DNA from: Butyrivibrio sp. AE3009
GTDB lineage: Bacteria > Bacillota > Clostridia > Lachnospirales > Lachnospiraceae
Assembly (NCBI RefSeq): GCF_000420845.1
Contig: NZ_ATVS01000004.1
Location: forward strand, 1-64,000
Length of the DNA: 64,000 nucleotides
Reading direction: 5' to 3'
The position numbers and the translations under genes are program-made. This document shows positions 33,631-42,144 of this stretch, piece by piece; position 1 is the stretch's first letter; each line of letters starts with the position of its first letter. The notes under the pieces are model-generated. The model saw only the letters and a program-made list of their open reading frames with translations. It was not told the origin of the DNA and did not search any database.

Positions 33631-34831
33631 ATCCCATGACCTCTCTTACTCCGGAGAGCTTTTCCAGGAATCTCTCCACTTCTTCCTCAGTATTGTAGAA
33701 ATACAAGCTGGCTCTTGCTGTGGAGCCTGCTCCGATAAACTGCATAAGAGGCTGTGCACAGTGATGTCCTGCTCTTACACATACATGGTCATCGTTAAGC
33801 ACTGAAGAGATATCGTGAGGATGAACGCCGTCCATGGTAAAAGTCACGATTCCGCAATGCTTGGTGTAATCCTTTGATCCATATATTTTAATATAAGGCA
33901 TCTTGGCCATGCCGTCCATAAGGAGCTTTGTCAGTTTGCGCTCTTTTTCTTCGATATAATCAAATCCAACTTCTCTGATATAGTCGATTGCCGCTGCAAG
34001 TCCCACTGCATCTCCTGCGTTAACGGTTCCTGCCTCAAACTTGTGAGGAAGCTCTGCGTAGGTAGCGTCGGTTCTTGTTACGTACTCAATCATCTCTCCA
34101 CCGGTCAAAAAAGGATTCATCTTCTCGAGAAGTGCTTTTTTGCCGTAAAGAGCTCCGATTCCCATGGGAGCCATCATCTTGTGTCCGGAGAAAGCGAAGA
34201 AATCTACGCCCAGCTCTTTGACATTAACTGCCATGTGAGGTGTTGACTGTGCTCCGTCGCAAAGGACTACTGCGCCCTTGCTGTGGGCATACTCTGCGAT
34301 CTCGGCAACGGGGTTGGTGATTCCCATTACGTTGGAAACATGGCCTATAGCCACGATCTTGGTCTTGTCTGTGATCTTGGAGGTGTACTCCTCCTCCGAA
34401 ATAACGCCCTCCTCGTCAGGCTCAAGGAAAACCAGGGTAGCGCCCTTCTTCTTTGCAACCATCTGCCAGGGAAGGAGGTTGCTGTGATGCTCCATTACTG
34501 TGACAACGATCTCATCACCCTCATTTACGTTGTCCATTCCGTAGGAATAGGCCACAAGGTTAATGGATTCTGTTGTATTTCTGGTGAAAATGATCTCTTC
34601 CGACTTAACTCCGCCAAGGAAATCAGCCACTTTGCTTCTGGCGCTCTCGTAGGCGTCTGTTGCAGCTACGCTCCAGTCATACAGGCCTCTTAAGGGGTTG
34701 GCGTTGGCTGTTTTGTAAAAATCTGAAACCGCCTCCAAAACCTGTCTGGGACGCTGTGATGTGGCAGCGTTGTCGAAATATATATAATCACCTGAATTAA
34801 GGATGTCAAAATCCTGCCTGAAATCTCGCAT
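33620..34831 (-). CDS. sufS: Cysteine desulfurase SufS
   Basis: This PLP enzyme (403 residues, the usual length) takes sulfur from cysteine for Fe-S cluster assembly. DGAQSTPHM carries the PLP-binding aspartate and FSGHKM the Schiff-base lysine. RAGHHCAQPLM carries the active-site cysteine in the short loop of group II desulfurases. It is separated from sufD by 207 bp containing structured repeat copy B. Confidence 0.97.
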   Translation of the reverse strand: MRDFRQDFDILNSGDYIYFDNAATSQRPRQVLEAVSDFYKTANANPLRGLYDWSVAATDAYESARSKVADFLGGVKSEEIIFTRNTTESINLVAYSYGMDNVNEGDEIVVTVMEHHSNLLPWQMVAKKKGATLVFLEPDEEGVISEEEYTSKITDKTKIVAIGHVSNVMGITNPVAEIAEYAHSKGAVVLCDGAQSTPHMAVNVKELGVDFFAFSGHKMMAPMGIGALYGKKALLEKMNPFLTGGEMIEYVTRTDATYAELPHKFEAGTVNAGDAVGLAAAIDYIREVGFDYIEEKERKLTKLLMDGMAKMPYIKIYGSKDYTKHCGIVTFTMDGVHPHDISSVLNDDHVCVRAGHHCAQPLMQFIGAGSTARASLYFYNTEEEVERFLEKLSGVREVMGYGA

Positions 34832-34870
34832 GGTGCTTCACCTTTTCTTTTTATATTAATGAAATGTAAC

Positions 34871-35043
34871 TATGATATACGAATTGCTCCATGACTATCG
34901 TCATTCTCGCAATTCTACAAATATTCGGAAACCGCTAATTTACTACGTAAATTGCTAATTCCTCATATTTGTTTGGGCCATAAAGTCAAGATGCTTAACA
35001 TGCCAGCATGTACGCATTTATGACTTTTGGCACCTATATCATA
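34871..35043 (-). repeat. Structured repeat element, copy B, inside the suf operon
   Basis: This 173-nt element has TATGATA/TATCATA ends and aligns over its whole length with copy A at 24893-25045. Hairpins: GAATTGC/GCAATTC with inner ATGAC/GTCAT; GCTAATTTAC/GTAAATTGC; and AAAGTCA/TGACTTT with inner ATGC/GCAT and CATGC/GCATG. Stem sequences differ from copy A but pairing is kept. Its right end contains the sufD stop codon (TGA, 35041-35039). No T-run follows on the minus strand, so it is not an ordinary terminator. Confidence 0.8.
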
Positions 35044-36205
35044 GTATATTTTGAATGTAATACTGAACTCTCTGCATAAGAGCGGGATCGGGAATGGTCC
35101 TTGCAACACTCTCAAGTCTTGCTCTGATCATGATCCTCTTGGCCTCTTCCTCATCAATGCCTCTTGACTGCATGTAGAAAAGAAGATCCTCACCCAGCTG
35201 TCCGATTGTGGCGCCGTGGCGTCCGTCTACGTCCTCTTCCTGACAGAGGATAACGGGCATTGAGCGGTTCACAACGTCGGGAGAAAGAAGGAGTGCATCC
35301 TCCTGCTCATCACCGGCTGAACCTGAGCTGCCGTTCTTGAAATCAATGGTTCCTCTGAAGGTCTTCTTGGCCTCATCAAGAAGAACGCCCTTGAACTGCA
35401 TGGAAGCATTGGTCTTCTTGCCTCTGTGGTCGGAGACATAGTTGATATCGAGCTTCTCATCTCCGCGGCAAAGGTATCCCATATTTGAGAAAAGCTCTGC
35501 CTCTTTTTCCGCAAGGTTGATATAACTTCCTGTCCAAACCTTGCTAGCTCCAAGCTCGAGAGTTGTTATGTTGATGGCGCCCTGTGTAAAGCAGGCTCCG
35601 CCGATATCATCAAAATGAGTAAAGTTTCTGCCAAGGAGCTGTGCCTTAACCAGGTTGATCTTGGCTCCGTCCTCTGCAAGAAGTCTTGTGCTGACTCCAA
35701 GGAAGCCCTCAGCGTCTGCTTCTGAGTTGTAATCCATGATTACGGTAATCTCGGAATCTCTCATGGCATGGATGACCTGGCCTGTGAGAACGCCCTGTCC
35801 CTTATCCATGTTAAAGTTAAGGATCACGGGTTCATTTGCCTTGACGCCCTCTTCTACTGTATAGACGTCAACCATGGCTCCTACGGACTCCATGAGATTA
35901 TCCACATCTGCACCCATTCCGGTTCTTACAGCCTGGGAGGCATCTCTTGCGGAGGTGTCGCCGTTGGGAACTCCGGGAACGCCTGTGGATACCAGGATTC
36001 TCTCACTGTTTTGTCTAAAGAGCTCGCCTGCCTCGGTAAAGGATACCCTTTTTACGCTGACACCCTGTGGAATGGATGCTGCCTCGGGGCTGACAAGCTT
36101 ATCAATATTTATATCGGATCCGGTGATGGCACTGTCGTTTACGTGTAAAAAATTGTAGGTAAGAACCGGCAGTACGTTAACCTTCATATTCAAGTCTTTT
36201 TTCAT
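35039..36205 (-). CDS. sufD: SufD, Fe-S cluster assembly protein
   Basis: The 388-residue protein has the SufBD beta-helix core, with TLELGASKVWTGSYINLAEKEA in the middle. The C-terminal helical part has DALLLSPDVVNRSMPVILCQEEDVDGRHGATIGQL, the conserved SufB/SufD end region. It pairs with SufB in the SufBC2D scaffold. It starts 9 bp after sufB. The final codons and stop run into structured repeat copy B. Confidence 0.93.
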   Translation of the reverse strand: MKKDLNMKVNVLPVLTYNFLHVNDSAITGSDINIDKLVSPEAASIPQGVSVKRVSFTEAGELFRQNSERILVSTGVPGVPNGDTSARDASQAVRTGMGADVDNLMESVGAMVDVYTVEEGVKANEPVILNFNMDKGQGVLTGQVIHAMRDSEITVIMDYNSEADAEGFLGVSTRLLAEDGAKINLVKAQLLGRNFTHFDDIGGACFTQGAINITTLELGASKVWTGSYINLAEKEAELFSNMGYLCRGDEKLDINYVSDHRGKKTNASMQFKGVLLDEAKKTFRGTIDFKNGSSGSAGDEQEDALLLSPDVVNRSMPVILCQEEDVDGRHGATIGQLGEDLLFYMQSRGIDEEEAKRIMIRARLESVARTIPDPALMQRVQYYIQNIL

Positions 36206-36214
36206 ATCAGTACC

Positions 36215-37627
36215 TTACATGTTTCCGCTCATCTCTAATTTGATGAGGTTATTCATCTCAACCGCATACTCAAGAGGAAGCTCCTTGGATACAGGGTTGG
36301 CAAAGCCGCTAACGATCATTGCCTTGGCGTCCTCTTCGCTGATACCGCGGCTCATGAGATAGAAAATAGCTTCGTCGCTGATCCTTCCGATCTTAGCCTC
36401 GTGTCCTACGTCAGCATCGTCTGTGCGAATGTCCATTCCGGGGATTGTGTCCGCTCTGGAGATGGAGTCAAGCATAAGGGAATCACAGGATACGGATGCC
36501 TTAGCTTTTTTGGCCGTGCTGTTAATAACTACACTGCTGCGGTAGGTTCCGATTCCGCCGTCCTTGGAGATGGACTTGGTGGAAATAAAGGATGAGGTGC
36601 GCTGTCCCTGGTGAACTACCTTGGCTCCGGTATCAAGGTTCTGACCCTTGCCGGCAAAGGTGATTCCGGTAAATTCCATCTGGGACTCGTCGCCCTTAAG
36701 TATTGTCATAGGATACAGGTAAGAAGTGTGGGAACCAAAGGATCCAGAAACCCACTCCATTCTTCCGCCTTCCTCTACGATGGCTCTCTTGGTGTTGAGG
36801 TTGTACATATTCTTGGACCAGTTCTCAATGGTTGAGTAACGAAGTCTCGCATTCTTGCCTACATAGAGCTCAACACAGCCTGCATGAAGGTTGGCAACGT
36901 TGTACTTGGGAGCAGAACAGCCTTCGATGAAGTGAAGATCTGCACCTTCGTCTACTATAATAAGTGTGTGCTCGAACTGACCGGCTCCGGCCGCATTAAG
37001 TCTGAAATAGGACTGCAGCGGAATGTCCACCTTAACTCCCTTGGGAACATATACGAAGGATCCGCCTGACCATACTGCGCCGTGAAGCGCTGCAAATTTA
37101 TGGTCTGTGGGAGGCACCAGCTTCATGAAGTGGGACTTTATCATATCTGCATAAGGTCCTCTCATGGCGCTCTCAAGGTCTGTGTAGATGACGCCCTGGG
37201 CTGCCACTTCATCTTTTACATTGTGGTACACGAGCTCGGAATCGTACTGAGCACCTACGCCTGCAAGAGACTCACGCTCTGCCTGGGGAATACCCAGCTT
37301 CTCGAAGGTGTTCTTGATGTCCTCGGGAACTTCTTCCCAGCTGCCCTTCATGTCGGACTTGTGTCTAACATAGGAAGAGATCTTGTCCATATCAAGGCCG
37401 TCGATATCGGGGCCCCAATCAGGAATCTTAAGGTCGTGGTAGATACCAAGGCACTTAAGTCTAAAGTTCCTCATCCACTCTGGGTCATTCTTCTCCTCTG
37501 AAACCTTGAGAACGGTCTCCTCTGTGAGACCTTCCTTCATGCGGTAGAAGTCCTGCTCGTTCTCTATATCTTTAAAATCGTATAAGCTGTGGTCGATATC
37601 GGCCACTATCTGCTTGTTATCGCTCAT
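36215..37627 (-). CDS. sufB: SufB, Fe-S cluster scaffold
   Basis: The 470-residue protein is full length for SufB. Hallmarks include VYVPKGVKVDIPLQ, HFIEGCSAPKY, the ENWSKNMYNLNTKRA stretch and SCDSLML, followed by GHEAKIGRISDEAIFYLMSRG near the end. It assembles clusters on the SufBC2D complex in the cytoplasm. It begins 1-2 bp after the sufC stop. Confidence 0.96.
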   Translation of the reverse strand: MSDNKQIVADIDHSLYDFKDIENEQDFYRMKEGLTEETVLKVSEEKNDPEWMRNFRLKCLGIYHDLKIPDWGPDIDGLDMDKISSYVRHKSDMKGSWEEVPEDIKNTFEKLGIPQAERESLAGVGAQYDSELVYHNVKDEVAAQGVIYTDLESAMRGPYADMIKSHFMKLVPPTDHKFAALHGAVWSGGSFVYVPKGVKVDIPLQSYFRLNAAGAGQFEHTLIIVDEGADLHFIEGCSAPKYNVANLHAGCVELYVGKNARLRYSTIENWSKNMYNLNTKRAIVEEGGRMEWVSGSFGSHTSYLYPMTILKGDESQMEFTGITFAGKGQNLDTGAKVVHQGQRTSSFISTKSISKDGGIGTYRSSVVINSTAKKAKASVSCDSLMLDSISRADTIPGMDIRTDDADVGHEAKIGRISDEAIFYLMSRGISEEDAKAMIVSGFANPVSKELPLEYAVEMNNLIKLEMSGNM

Positions 37628-37628
37628 A

Positions 37629-38387
37629 TCAATCCTCGTCTGTTAAAAATCTCTCGAATCCGTTAGCATTGATCTCGTCCACAAGAGTTCCGTCGCCGGT
37701 GTGCACGATCTTACCCTTGACCAAAACGTGTGTGTAATCCACGTGAAGGGATTCAAGGATCTTGGTGCTGTGAGTGATGATAAGAAGGGCTCCGTCCTTC
37801 TTTTTCTGATATTCCTCGATGCCCTTGGATACGGTTCTGACTGCGTCTACGTCAAGACCTGAGTCTGTCTCGTCGAGAATTGCGAACTTGGGATTCAGCA
37901 TAAGAAGCTGAAGGATCTCCGCCTTTTTCTTCTCACCGCCGGAGAAACCTACGTTAAGGTCTCTGTCTGCATAGGACTCGTCCATGGAAAGAAGCTCCAT
38001 AGCAGCCTTCAGTGACTTCTGGAAAGCCATGAGCTTGACGGGAGCGCCTGTCTGGGCATGATATGAATTTCTTATGAAGCTGGAAAGTGAGATTCCGGGA
38101 ACCTCATAAGGATTCTGGAAGGAAAGGAACATTCCGGCCTTGGCTCTCTTATCGGCAGCGCTGGCTGTGATGTCCTCACCGTCAAAAATGATATTACCTC
38201 CGGTCACGTTGTAATGGGGGTTGCCCATAAGTGTGAAGCCAAGAGTGGACTTGCCGGCACCGTTGGGTCCCATAAGTACGTGGGTCTCGCCGGGCTTGAT
38301 GTCCAGATTGATGTTATGAAGTATAGGAAGTTCGTTGTCGATTGAAACCGATAAATCCTTTACCTGCAAAAGAGACTGTTCTGACAT
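37629..38387 (-). CDS. sufC: SufC, ABC-type ATPase of the Suf complex
   Basis: The 252-residue soluble ABC ATPase has Walker A GPNGAGKST, the SufC-type signature FSGGEKKKAEI and Walker B FAILDETDSGLDVD. It drives conformational change of SufB-SufD during cluster assembly. ATG 38387, with AAGGAAA upstream, is the start; the 50-codon frame before it covers the promoter and operator. It is the first gene of sufCBDSU. Confidence 0.97.
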   Translation of the reverse strand: MSEQSLLQVKDLSVSIDNELPILHNINLDIKPGETHVLMGPNGAGKSTLGFTLMGNPHYNVTGGNIIFDGEDITASAADKRAKAGMFLSFQNPYEVPGISLSSFIRNSYHAQTGAPVKLMAFQKSLKAAMELLSMDESYADRDLNVGFSGGEKKKAEILQLLMLNPKFAILDETDSGLDVDAVRTVSKGIEEYQKKKDGALLIITHSTKILESLHVDYTHVLVKGKIVHTGDGTLVDEINANGFERFLTDED

Positions 38388-38457
38388 GATCTGTTTCCTT
38401 TCCGAAAAATACATAATATATATTGAAGTGTAGTTGCTGTCTAAATTTTTCACATAT

Positions 38458-38507
38458 CCTACTACATTGGTAGGAATTATCTTAACACCCACAAAGACTG
38501 TTGTCAA
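38458..38507 (-). promoter_or_regulatory. suf promoter with Rrf2/IscR-type palindrome
   Basis: The minus strand has TTGACA (38502-38507), 17 nt, then TAAGAT (38479-38484). Directly downstream, at the expected transcription start, lies the palindrome CCTAC-N7-GTAGG (38458-38474). This resembles operators of Rrf2-family Fe-S sensors. Its position suggests repression; no Rrf2 gene is in the window. Confidence 0.7.
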
Positions 38508-38560
38508 ATGCAGAAAAATAAAAGTTTGCAACAGCAATCCCTAGTTTAACATAAAAGTGC

Positions 38561-38589
38561 TTGACATACCACTTAAAGTTAAGTAATAT
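38561..38589 (+). promoter_or_regulatory. Promoter of tRNA-Gly
   Basis: TTGACA (38561-38566), 17 nt, TAATAT (38584-38589); the tRNA begins 19 nt later. Confidence 0.88.
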
Positions 38590-38608
38590 ATATTCTTGTC
38601 AGTACCGT

Positions 38609-38679
38609 GCGGGTGTAGTTCAATGGTAGAACACTAGCCTTCCAAGCTAGATACGTGGGTTCGATTCCCATCACCCGCT
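38609..38679 (+). tRNA. tRNA-Gly (anticodon UCC)
   Basis: The 71-nt gene has acceptor GCGGGTG paired with CACCCGC and a U discriminator. The anticodon loop is CTTCCAA with anticodon TCC, and the T-arm contains GGTTCGATTCC. CCA is not encoded. Confidence 0.95.
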
Positions 38680-38688
38680 CTACAACAA

Positions 38689-38716
38689 GGATAGTCATGA
38701 GCTATCCTGTTTTTTT
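38689..38716 (+). terminator. Terminator of tRNA-Gly
   Basis: GGATAG (38689-38694) pairs with CTATCC (38702-38707), with possible inner pairs, and TTTTTTT follows after TG. Confidence 0.82.
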
Positions 38717-38727
38717 GCAAAAATTCT

Positions 38728-38748
38728 AAATGCGAATGGTTCGCATTT
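38728..38748. promoter_or_regulatory. 21-bp Fur-family-type palindrome
   Basis: AAATGCGAA and TTCGCATTT form a perfect palindrome with a 3-bp centre. The geometry equals that of Zur/Fur-type operators (9-3-9). It lies 76 bp before the metal exporter gene, whose operon partner is a Fur-family regulator, so autoregulation is likely. The protein-site match is inferred. Confidence 0.55.
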
Positions 38749-38752
38749 GCAT

Positions 38753-38798
38753 TTATGCCAGGGTCAGAAAGTCTTGCGCGGAGCAATCCGTGGCATAA
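38753..38798 (+). other. Leader hairpin before the metal exporter gene
   Basis: TTATGCCA (38753-38760) pairs with TGGCATAA (38791-38798) and encloses a 30-nt loop. It ends 14 nt before the AAGGAG of the exporter. It does not match the yybP-ykoY or NiCo riboswitch cores I know. It could be a leader structure or an inverted-repeat operator. Confidence 0.4.
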
Positions 38799-38823
38799 CT
38801 ATACCTACACCAAGGAGATAATT

Positions 38824-39720
38824 ATGGAATTACTTATCGACATTGTAAAAGACGGCGTCATCGACTCCGTTAAGATACTACCCTTCCTTTTTATTACATA
38901 TCTAATTATGGAATATCTGGAGCACAAAACCCAGGATTTCACCCAGGACATTGTCCAGAAGACCGAGCACTTCGGTCCTCTCTGGGGCGGTCTTATCGGA
39001 ATCTTCCCTCAGTGCGGCTTCTCTGCAGCAGCTTCCAATCTCTATGCAGGAAGAGTCATAACTCTGGGAACACTGATCGCCATATATCTGTCAACTTCAG
39101 ATGAGATGATCCCGCTTTTCATATCTGAGCAGTTTCCTGTGAGAACCATGATCAAGATTCTGGCTGTGAAGGCTGTGATCGGTATTATCGCAGGCTTTGT
39201 TATCGATGCAGTGGTTCACTACTACCACAAGATCAAGGGCAGATCCCTTAACGATCCCGTCAACATTGAAGCTCTCTGTGAAAAAGAGCACTGCCGCTGC
39301 GAGGAAGATGACCACGAGGGGCCTCTTGGAATCGTTAAGTCTGCATTTGTTCATACGATGCACATTTTCCTGTTCGTGCTTGTACTTTCATTAATACTTA
39401 ATGCTGCTATCGAGCTGATCGGCTCAGAGAACCTTTCAGCAATGCTCAAGACAAGCCCTGTGATCAGCCATATCCTGGCTGGAATCATCGGACTTATCCC
39501 GAACTGCGCAGCTTCAGTTATCATCTCTACTCTGTATCTTGATCAGATGATCACCTTCGGTACTATGATGAGCGGACTGCTGGTGGGAGCCGGAATCGGA
39601 CTGCTGGTGCTGTTCAGAGTAAATGACGACAAGAAACAGAATATCAACATTACTATATTGTTATTTGTTGTTGGTACTGTAGTTGGACTTTTGCTGGACT
39701 TGATAGGAATTAAATTATAA
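38824..39720 (+). CDS. Putative metal/arsenic efflux permease (ArsP_2 type, 'putative manganese transporter')
   Basis: The 298-residue membrane protein has about eight helices in two related halves. GLIGIFPQCGFSAAASNLYAGR in the first half is echoed by GIIGLIPNCAASVIISTLYLDQ in the second, with a cysteine at the same place in each. The central cytoplasmic loop is rich in H, C, D and E (CEKEHCRCEEDDHE) and may bind metal. This fits the ArsP_2 permease family, annotated variously as arsenic efflux or manganese transport. ATG 38824 has a perfect AAGGAG upstream; the earlier in-frame ATG at 38755 lies inside the leader hairpin. Confidence 0.82.
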   Translation: MELLIDIVKDGVIDSVKILPFLFITYLIMEYLEHKTQDFTQDIVQKTEHFGPLWGGLIGIFPQCGFSAAASNLYAGRVITLGTLIAIYLSTSDEMIPLFISEQFPVRTMIKILAVKAVIGIIAGFVIDAVVHYYHKIKGRSLNDPVNIEALCEKEHCRCEEDDHEGPLGIVKSAFVHTMHIFLFVLVLSLILNAAIELIGSENLSAMLKTSPVISHILAGIIGLIPNCAASVIISTLYLDQMITFGTMMSGLLVGAGIGLLVLFRVNDDKKQNINITILLFVVGTVVGLLLDLIGIKL

Positions 39721-39777
39721 GGATACATCAAAGAACCGTCCCCTTTGACTCACAACCGCCCAAAAACCGGAGGAAAT

Positions 39778-40227
39778 ATGAACTGCAAGATACATCACGA
39801 GCACTATGATGAAATAATAGATAAGTTCTGGCCTGAGGGCTTTAAGAAGACCAAGCAGAGAATCGACATCTTCAAGATCCTTCATGCCTCTGAGACACCG
39901 CTGTCAGCGGCTGAGATATACAATCAGCTTCTGGCTGACACATCGAAGGAGCAATATGCTTTTTCAACCATTTACAGAACGCTCCTGGCCTTCGAAAAAG
40001 CAGGAATCGTAACCAAAAGTGTCCTCTCCACTGAGGACAATGCAATCTACGAACTTTCCCTTGGCACCCACAAGCACTATGCAATATGCCTGTCCTGCCA
40101 TAAAAAGTTCCCTATACAGGCCTGCCCTATGCATATAATATCGGAGGAGGTTAACCAGACCCTCCCTGATTTTCGCATCACAGGCCACCAGTTGGAAGTC
40201 TACGGCTATTGCAGAGACTGCCAGTAA
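39778..40227 (+). CDS. Fur-family metal-dependent repressor
   Basis: The 149-residue protein has the Fur winged-helix domain (TKQRIDIFKILHASETPLSAAEIY, then FSTIYRTLLAFEKAGIV). Its C-terminal dimer domain has structural zinc pairs CLSCH and CRDC, plus ACPMH. Length and motifs allow Zur, Mur or Fur. Following the ArsP_2-type permease after 57 bp, it probably senses the metal that the permease exports. GGAGGAAAT supports ATG 39778. The intergenic stretch includes CAAAGAACCGTCCCCTTTG, a motif I have seen as a recurrent intergenic sequence in clostridia. Confidence 0.88.
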   Translation: MNCKIHHEHYDEIIDKFWPEGFKKTKQRIDIFKILHASETPLSAAEIYNQLLADTSKEQYAFSTIYRTLLAFEKAGIVTKSVLSTEDNAIYELSLGTHKHYAICLSCHKKFPIQACPMHIISEEVNQTLPDFRITGHQLEVYGYCRDCQ

Positions 40228-40259
40228 TTATTATAGGTGCCAGGTCAAGATGTTTTCAC

Positions 40260-41309
40260 TTATACCCATCTGTATACCGTATCTATGGTCTTTTCATCCT
40301 TCATCTTAAGGACAAAGTTGCCACGGAGCAGCTTATCTTCGCCGTTTTCACGGAATCTAACAAAGAAATGTGATGTCAGGTATCCATCATAAAATCTGGC
40401 ATCTGCGATGTTTACACTGACAAGCTCTAAGGGCCCGGTAGCTACCACGTCATTGTCTGCAACAGCCTTTTCAATGATAGTCCTGGTCTCAGTAAAATAG
40501 GAATCTACAGCCTCTGTAATCCTTTGTACATCCTCTTCGCCGCCCATATCCACTGATGTTACAGGCTTCAAATCTTCAAGGATATGCCTTATTACAGGCT
40601 GATCCTTAGCACCGTAGCGTAAATCTCCCGCCTGGATCATGGCATTTATCATAAGTGCCCCGGTATAATATCCGCATATTCTAATAGGGAAATAATACTC
40701 CGGCTTCACCATTTTTTCCCTCATATAATCCGTAAGGACCTTGGCTTCCTTGCCATCAAGCTGCTCAAGCACCTGCCATTCAACGTAGTTCGCAGAGCCC
40801 TCGATTGCTTCTATAGAGCACTCATAGCCAAACTCATAAGGAAACTTTTCACTACGATATTTCCTGCAGGCAAGAAGCTCCTCATACTTTTCTCTGTCAA
40901 AATGGTCTAATAACCCCAGCAGGAGCCTGCTCTCACGAAGCTTCAAGCTCAGGTTTTCCGCGCTGTATTTGTACTTGAACGGAGCCTCTCTCTCATCCGC
41001 CCAGCAGTCCCAGCCCTCTTTTTCCTGAAAGGCATGGAACATCTCGTGTATGATAAACGATGCAAAAACGGATGGAGGCAATTCCTCTTGCACATTCCAA
41101 ATCGCGATATTCTCGCCCTGATATTCAATAGCAGTATTGGCACAAAACTCTATGGTCTTCTCAACATACCTTCCATCAAAAAAACATTTCTCATCGTCAT
41201 AAATAGCAAACTTAAGAGGAATAAAACCTTCCCACAGCGTAGAAAAATCCACCTTTGCAATCTCTTGCGCCACGCTATAATACAGCTTCTCTAAATCTAT
41301 CTTCCCCAT
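40260..41309 (-). CDS. Putative zinc metallopeptidase-like protein (HEMFH)
   Basis: The 349-residue protein has no signal peptide. IIHEMFHAFQEKEG (near residue 107) is an HExxH zinc site, and EAIEGSANYVEW about 90 residues later may supply the third ligand, as in gluzincins. I recognise no named family. ATG 41309, preceded by GGAGGA, is preferred; the open frame reaches 41411 inside the MerR gene. It begins 2 bp after the MerR stop codon, so the two form an operon. Confidence 0.7.
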   Translation of the reverse strand: MGKIDLEKLYYSVAQEIAKVDFSTLWEGFIPLKFAIYDDEKCFFDGRYVEKTIEFCANTAIEYQGENIAIWNVQEELPPSVFASFIIHEMFHAFQEKEGWDCWADEREAPFKYKYSAENLSLKLRESRLLLGLLDHFDREKYEELLACRKYRSEKFPYEFGYECSIEAIEGSANYVEWQVLEQLDGKEAKVLTDYMREKMVKPEYYFPIRICGYYTGALMINAMIQAGDLRYGAKDQPVIRHILEDLKPVTSVDMGGEEDVQRITEAVDSYFTETRTIIEKAVADNDVVATGPLELVSVNIADARFYDGYLTSHFFVRFRENGEDKLLRGNFVLKMKDEKTIDTVYRWV

Positions 41310-41310
41310 A

Positions 41311-42120
41311 TCAGCAGTCCTCCCCCATTTTTCTGCCAAGCAGCCAAAAGTGGTTTTGCCCATCCTCAGAAAAATCCATGGCACACCTGATCTGACGGCT
41401 CTTTCCCTCATTTTGGGCCATTAGCATGCTAAGAATGATGTTGGCAAAGGCTGTGTGATTGGATTTTTTAGAGGAAAGCTTGAATAAAAGGGCATATGCC
41501 CTTCCATTCTCCAGTTCAGCGAACTCCTCATAGAAATCTCTGACATTGCTCCAACCATGCTTTTCATACACAACTTCAAATCCCGGATAATCCTGAACCG
41601 CTGACGGAGCCTTGCTTTCCTCATCCATCCAGTCCAGATGTTCATCTTTACCGGCTCGTTCAATCATGTAATCAAAGAAAGAATCAACACTATCAACCGT
41701 CTTTTGATAGTCCTCTTTTGACAATCCAAACTCGTCCCTTGGATCATATTCCTCCATGCGGCTTTTGATCTCCGCGCGTAATTCTTCTATTCGTTCTTTC
41801 ATCTGGGTCATTTCATGCTGATATGACCTGCGAATTTCTTTTATTTTCTGCAGCTTATCCTCAAGCTCCTGTATCTTGGTGCCAAAAGCCTCCGCGATAG
41901 TTTCATCGTCCGCATCAAGATACTCTCTGATTTCTTCAATGGTGAAGCCTGCAGTCTGCAAGTTCTTGATCTTTACAAAATCAAGAGCCTGTTTTTCCTC
42001 ATAATACCGATACCCTGTCCACTCATCTACCTTAACCGGTTTCAGCAGATTCATACGGTCATAATATCGCAGCGTCTGAGGGTTACAGCCACACAGACAG
42101 GCAAATTCCTTAATTGTCAT
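41311..42120 (-). CDS. MerR-family transcriptional regulator
   Basis: The 269-residue protein begins with the MerR winged helix (FACLCGCNPQTLRYYDRMNLL, then GYRYYEEKQALDFVKIKNLQTAGFTIEEI). A long coiled coil (about 75-115) and a helical effector domain of about 150 residues follow, which is not the short metal-binding type. Its promoter has the 19-bp spacer typical of MerR control. It is co-transcribed with a metallopeptidase-like gene. Confidence 0.92.
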   Translation of the reverse strand: MTIKEFACLCGCNPQTLRYYDRMNLLKPVKVDEWTGYRYYEEKQALDFVKIKNLQTAGFTIEEIREYLDADDETIAEAFGTKIQELEDKLQKIKEIRRSYQHEMTQMKERIEELRAEIKSRMEEYDPRDEFGLSKEDYQKTVDSVDSFFDYMIERAGKDEHLDWMDEESKAPSAVQDYPGFEVVYEKHGWSNVRDFYEEFAELENGRAYALLFKLSSKKSNHTAFANIILSMLMAQNEGKSRQIRCAMDFSEDGQNHFWLLGRKMGEDC

Positions 42121-42144
42121 ACCGCATTTCTCCTTTCTGAATCC

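Noticed and set aside
38388-38537. 50-codon N-terminal extension of SufC
   Set aside because: It covers the promoter and palindrome, and ATG 38387 has a good ribosome binding site and the normal SufC start.
38753-38798. Known manganese (yybP-ykoY) or NiCo riboswitch
   Set aside because: The conserved core sequences and paired junction of those classes are not present; only a single stem with an open loop is seen.
39740-39758. CAAAGAACCGTCCCCTTTG as a functional operator for the Fur gene
   Set aside because: The motif pairs only over five bases at its ends and looks like a recurrent intergenic sequence; no evidence ties it to regulation here.
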